Assembly: GCA_040954595.2 (NCBI GenBank)
Contig: CM082577.2
Location: 7,316,001-7,380,000 of the forward strand
Reading direction: 5' to 3'
Source: Balanoglossus misakiensis
Taxonomy: Eukaryota > Hemichordata
DNA: 64,000 nt
This document shows positions 60,363 to 64,000 of this stretch, piece after piece. The notes under the pieces are model-generated. The model made no database searches and was not told where the DNA came from. It was given only the letters and a program-made list of their open reading frames with translations. Position numbers and translations under genes: made by a program. The first letter of the stretch is position 1, and every line of letters begins with the position of its first letter.

Positions 60363-61374
60363 ATGGTTCATCAATGTGCAAGTTACGGGATCCCAACCTC
60401 GCTTCTCCTTACGCTCGGGTTGCTCTGCGTGGCCAGGGGATACAACAGTCTCAGTGTCTTGCAGCAGATCAACGTGGATCCGTGCTACGACGAGAACGGC
60501 AACCCGAAGAAGTGCATTCCAGACTTCGTCAACGCCGCGTTCGGCATGCCTGTGCAGGCGAGCAGCACGTGCGGCAACCCGCCGAGCCGATACTGCGTCA
60601 TGTCGTCGGCGGCCAACGTGGAGAGGGAGCACACCTGTTTCATTTGCAACGCCGACGACATCCGGCGAAAGCACCCGCCCGAGTACCTGACGGACTTGAA
60701 CAACCCCAACAACCTGACGTGCTGGCAGTCCGAGCCGTACGTGCAGCACCCGAACAACGTCACCTTGCAACTGGCGCTGGGGAAGAGATTTGAACTCACG
60801 TACATCAGTCTGCAGTTCTGCTCGGCCCGGCCGGATTCCATGGCCATTTACAAATCCCAAGATCACGGCAAGTCGTGGCAACCCTACCAGTATTTCTCCA
60901 GCCAGTGCAGGAAGATGTACAGTGTCTCCAACCGAGCGGTGATCACCAAGCAGAACGAACAGGAGGGCCTGTGCACCGACAGCGAGAGCGGGATCGAACC
61001 GACGACCGGCGGCCGCGTTGCGTTCAGCACGCTGGAAGGCCGACCGTCCGCGTACGAATTCGACACCAGCCCCGTACTGCAGGACTGGGTGACAGCCACG
61101 GACATCAGGGTCGTGTTTAACAGGCTCAACACGTACGGCGACGAGGACGACGGCACGGCCAGGGTCAGCTACTATTACTCCGTCTCCGACTTCGCCGTCG
61201 GCGGAAGATGTAAGTGTAATGGTCACGCTTCTCGCTGTATCAAGGACCGCGAGGGCAACACGGTATGCGATTGTAAGCACAACACGGCGGGGGCGGACTG
61301 CGACCAGTGCAGACCGTTTCACTACGACCGTCCCTGGGCTAGGGCTACGGATAAGGAAGCGAACGAATGCGTAC
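60363..61374 (+). CDS. Netrin: Netrin, first coding exon (netrin-1-like), 3' end outside window
   Basis: Secreted laminin-related guidance cue acting through DCC/UNC5-type receptors. The exon encodes 337 residues plus one base and ends at a consensus donor (GTAAGT, 61375). Residues 1-26 form a signal peptide with the hydrophobic core [13 protein letters not shown]. The laminin N-terminal (domain VI) module occupies ~45-282, with the diagnostic [50 protein letters not shown] and [13 protein letters not shown] stretches. The first laminin-EGF repeat begins at Cys283 ([10 protein letters not shown]) and carries all eight cysteines, ending ANEC. The match is to the netrin-1/2/3 group, not the netrin-4 or G types. 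The remaining EGF repeats and the C-terminal NTR domain were not found before 64000, so a large intron follows. GC content is high relative to its surroundings. The start ATG (ACAATGG) precedes the signal peptide directly. Confidence 0.96.
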
Positions 61375-61418
61375 GTAAGTAGAGATTCCAATACTCTTTA
61401 CATCCTAGAGAAAGAGAG

Positions 61419-61457
<39 letters not shown>

Positions 61458-64000
61458 AACGTATTCGACGAAACAAAAATCCTCTGAAATCACCCCTGAC
61501 AGACTTTGTGACTTCGCCCTTTTAGTTTGGCGGCGGACACTGTTTACAGAGGTGAGAAAAGAAAGTATGTTATAAGTAAGGATAGCACTTCAACCCAAGG
61601 GGACTTGATCCATTCAAAGAAAATTGCGATGAGCTTTTCATGTTCTGCAACCCAAAACTCTGAATTCCACATACCTTTGCTTCAAAAAAAAAATTCCAGC
61701 CCATGACCTCCCGCAGCAAGGAAACCCCACCGCCTTCTAATTTACAGAAGTGGCCAAAAGGTCAAAGCGTCCTCTCCTGAAAGATTTCCAAAACTCAAGG
61801 CATCTTTTGGGGGGTCAAAACGCGATAGATTGAGGGTTTGGGAGACGAATAAATCCCGAGAACATGACGATTATTTTTATTCTCACGTGTGACCGAGCTT
61901 ATCCGTGTAAATGCTCCACTGGAATTATACACTCGAGTACTTCAGGGGTAGGTTTTTAAGTAGTTGGGTTACACTCTAGAAAAGGAGCCCAAGTACTTGG
62001 CACTTGTATACGGGTACTAAGCTCTCGAAATGTAAATTATACAGCCATTTCGGATGGTCAAACATCCACTCCGCGCTACGCTTTGCTTATTTTCGCCAAG
62101 GGAAGATATTTGCGCGGTTTCCCGTGTGGTAAAAATAAAGCGAGAGGTCAGCTTTCTGATCAAGTTCCAGCGCGGGTGAGAACACGGTCCTCCGGCGTCC
62201 GGGCGGGAGTCACGTTGCCGGCGACGCATAACTTTCTGCCGGGGAACGAACTCCCGCGAACGGCACGTTTAATCACGGAGACCGACCCGCGCGCAGCTGA
62301 GGAAAACACGACTGTCCAGCAACCGCGGTGGAAATTAATTTCTGTTTGGAACAAACAGGAAGATGTTATTCTCCGCAGCGAGTAGCGCTGGGATCCGCTC
62401 TGTGAGGTGGCCGACAGATTTATTGCCTGGATTTCATTGCAACCAAAACAGGGCGGCGTTGAGCTATAACACGCTGTTAAACTGTGTCACGCAAACACTT
62501 ATATCACCACGGTCTCAAAAGTTCCGTCAGGCGACAAGAAAACACCTAATTACATTCTCATTAACAGCTTAACACCACGATAAGTGCTCAATTTCCTCCA
62601 CCGCCTTCCACAATATGGCGGATTTAGGTACAACCTCGCCCCCACACCTTCCTTCTTCACAAGTCGATCCAATTCAACCGCGCGTATGTAACTAGTCGGG
62701 AGAAATTTATGACCCTAAAAACTCCCATCTCGCAGATGCAAATTTCAGCAGCTCGTGGAAACTGTGGCGCAGCTGGGCTGTCTGCCACTGCGACAACATG
62801 TGTTATCCCCATTTCGCGTCGTGTCTGATAAAACCAGTGTCGACGGATATTCGATGCAAAAGGCAGTAGGCCTAGACCCTTCCCGAGGGTCTGTGATGAA
62901 AGTCAATATTACACCGAGCGCTGTGGTGACCTTAAACGCTCCCACAGGCTTGTATAGCAACCTATCGCCATTTCAAATTATCGCCGAATCTGGGATCGTG
63001 TGTGTCTGGCAAACTCACACCATAGATGGATAATAGAGTTGGACGTGTGGAAAAACCCGGCGCAAATATCCAAAAACTTCCTCCGTCCATCTGCTCTTAT
63101 TATTTTTGGACCGTAAAAAATTGAAATGGGGATAAGGCGGAAAAAAATACCGATCGATTAATTTTGAATTAAGTTAACATTGATTTAATGCAGGGAAATG
63201 TTTCCAGTGGCGTGGATTATACTCGACTTTGCGATGGCAAAGCTTCATTTCAAGATATCCAAATCAAGAACTATGTGCAACGTGATATGTATACAGTTCA
63301 TTATGTGCCAGAAGTAAGGACCCCACCGCCTCCTAAACATTTCAGCTGCGTGACACTCGTATTTCTGTGACAACTCTATTTTCCACCAGAAAAATAAAAC
63401 CTTCTTGATTTACTTCCCCTTGAAAAGTCAATAGGCGCGTTGAAGTTTGTACACCGCTCAGTATGTCGGCTTAAAATTTAAACCTGAAACGCCACAGAGT
63501 TCCCATTGCAAGGGAGAGGAACAATTGTTTTGGAGAAGGACGACCGACAGCGCAGTTTGCGGGTAAACAGAAACATGCTTCCATCTAATTTTACACGTAG
63601 GAATTTTTCAATCGGAAAATTAGCCGGCATCACACAGCTACTGGTTACGTTTCATTTTCGCGTTGATTTCGCACAGTAGCCGCCGCGACGAAAACGGACA
63701 AAATTTCAGCGGTAATGCTGACAACGCCGTAGTTGCTTTTTACTTAAAAATTGATAATGTTTTGAGGAGAAATTGAGGCAACAGTAATCGACGATTTCTT
63801 TGCCATCGATAGTTGAGATGCAGGAATTTTTCACCAAATATTAAGAAGTCGATTTAGGCCTGGCGATGACCCAAACTGTTTTTAAACATAGGAACTCGTA
63901 TATTTAGGGCGAATAAATAAGACATGGAGACGGAAAATATTACTGTTGCCGCCATAAACTTTTATTTTACTTTTCTTAACTCACAAATTGGGATTACATG
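61375..64000 (+). other. Netrin intron, 5' part
   Basis: The sequence following the donor at 61375 contains no frame resembling the second netrin EGF repeat. It holds an (AG)15 tract at 61423-61452 and otherwise no feature I can support; the small open frames here look random. Confidence 0.6.
61423..61452. repeat. (AG)15 microsatellite
   Basis: Uninterrupted AG dinucleotide run of 30 bases, 48 bases inside the netrin intron. Confidence 0.95.

Noticed and set aside
60321-61391. 356-codon open frame antisense to netrin
   Set aside because: It lies opposite a GC-rich conserved exon whose codon bias suppresses antisense stops; its protein is Val/Arg/Ala-rich with no family resemblance.
1-64000. 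CRISPR arrays, bacterial operons, phage or rRNA genes
   Set aside because: No spaced direct-repeat arrays, Shine-Dalgarno-led gene strings or rRNA cores; all coding evidence is spliced and metazoan.

Overview
This is eukaryotic, animal nuclear DNA. Coding sequence is split into short exons with GT-AG introns, and the intergenic space is rich in microsatellites and short inverted-repeat elements. The four genes I can reconstruct all belong to metazoan families: tweety, a p38-pathway MAP kinase kinase (MKK3/6 class), a DEG/ENaC sodium channel and netrin. The invertebrate-type channel, the single netrin-1-like gene, intron sizes of 0.1-4 kb, long poly-G/poly-C tracts and a very frequent TACATGTA octamer suggest an invertebrate deuterostome. 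Amphioxus (Branchiostoma) is my best guess. That is inference; no species-diagnostic sequence was checked.

Layout. Positions 1-16352 (+) hold the last 13 coding exons of a tweety homologue (TTYH); the first coding exon lies left of the window. Positions 16353-22533 are the tail-to-tail spacer between TTYH and the next gene. Positions 22534-28597 (-) hold a complete 10-exon MKK3/6 gene (341 aa). Positions 28598-30230 are a short spacer that should contain the MKK3/6 promoter and the 3' end of the next gene. Positions 30231-38676 (-) hold a complete 11-exon DEG/ENaC channel gene (548 aa). Positions 38677 to about 59960 are a 21 kb stretch with no recognisable gene, lying between the divergently transcribed channel and netrin genes. 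Positions 60363-61374 (+) hold the first coding exon of netrin (signal peptide, laminin N-terminal domain, first laminin-EGF repeat), preceded by a TATA-like promoter. The rest of netrin lies to the right of the window. The exon models close in phase at every junction, which is the main support for them.

The genes do not form a pathway: one membrane protein of debated anion-channel function, one stress kinase, one sodium channel and one secreted axon-guidance cue. Their linkage is of interest because the human orthologues or relatives of TTYH, MKK3/6 and netrin-1 (TTYH2, MAP2K6/MAP2K3, NTN1), and also ASIC2, all lie on chromosome 17. Other points worth attention are the FMRFamide-gated-channel-like signature in the DEG/ENaC protein, a palindrome-dense promoter-like block inside an MKK3/6 intron, three short inverted-repeat elements, several orphan TATA-type core promoters, and the gene-free region upstream of netrin.
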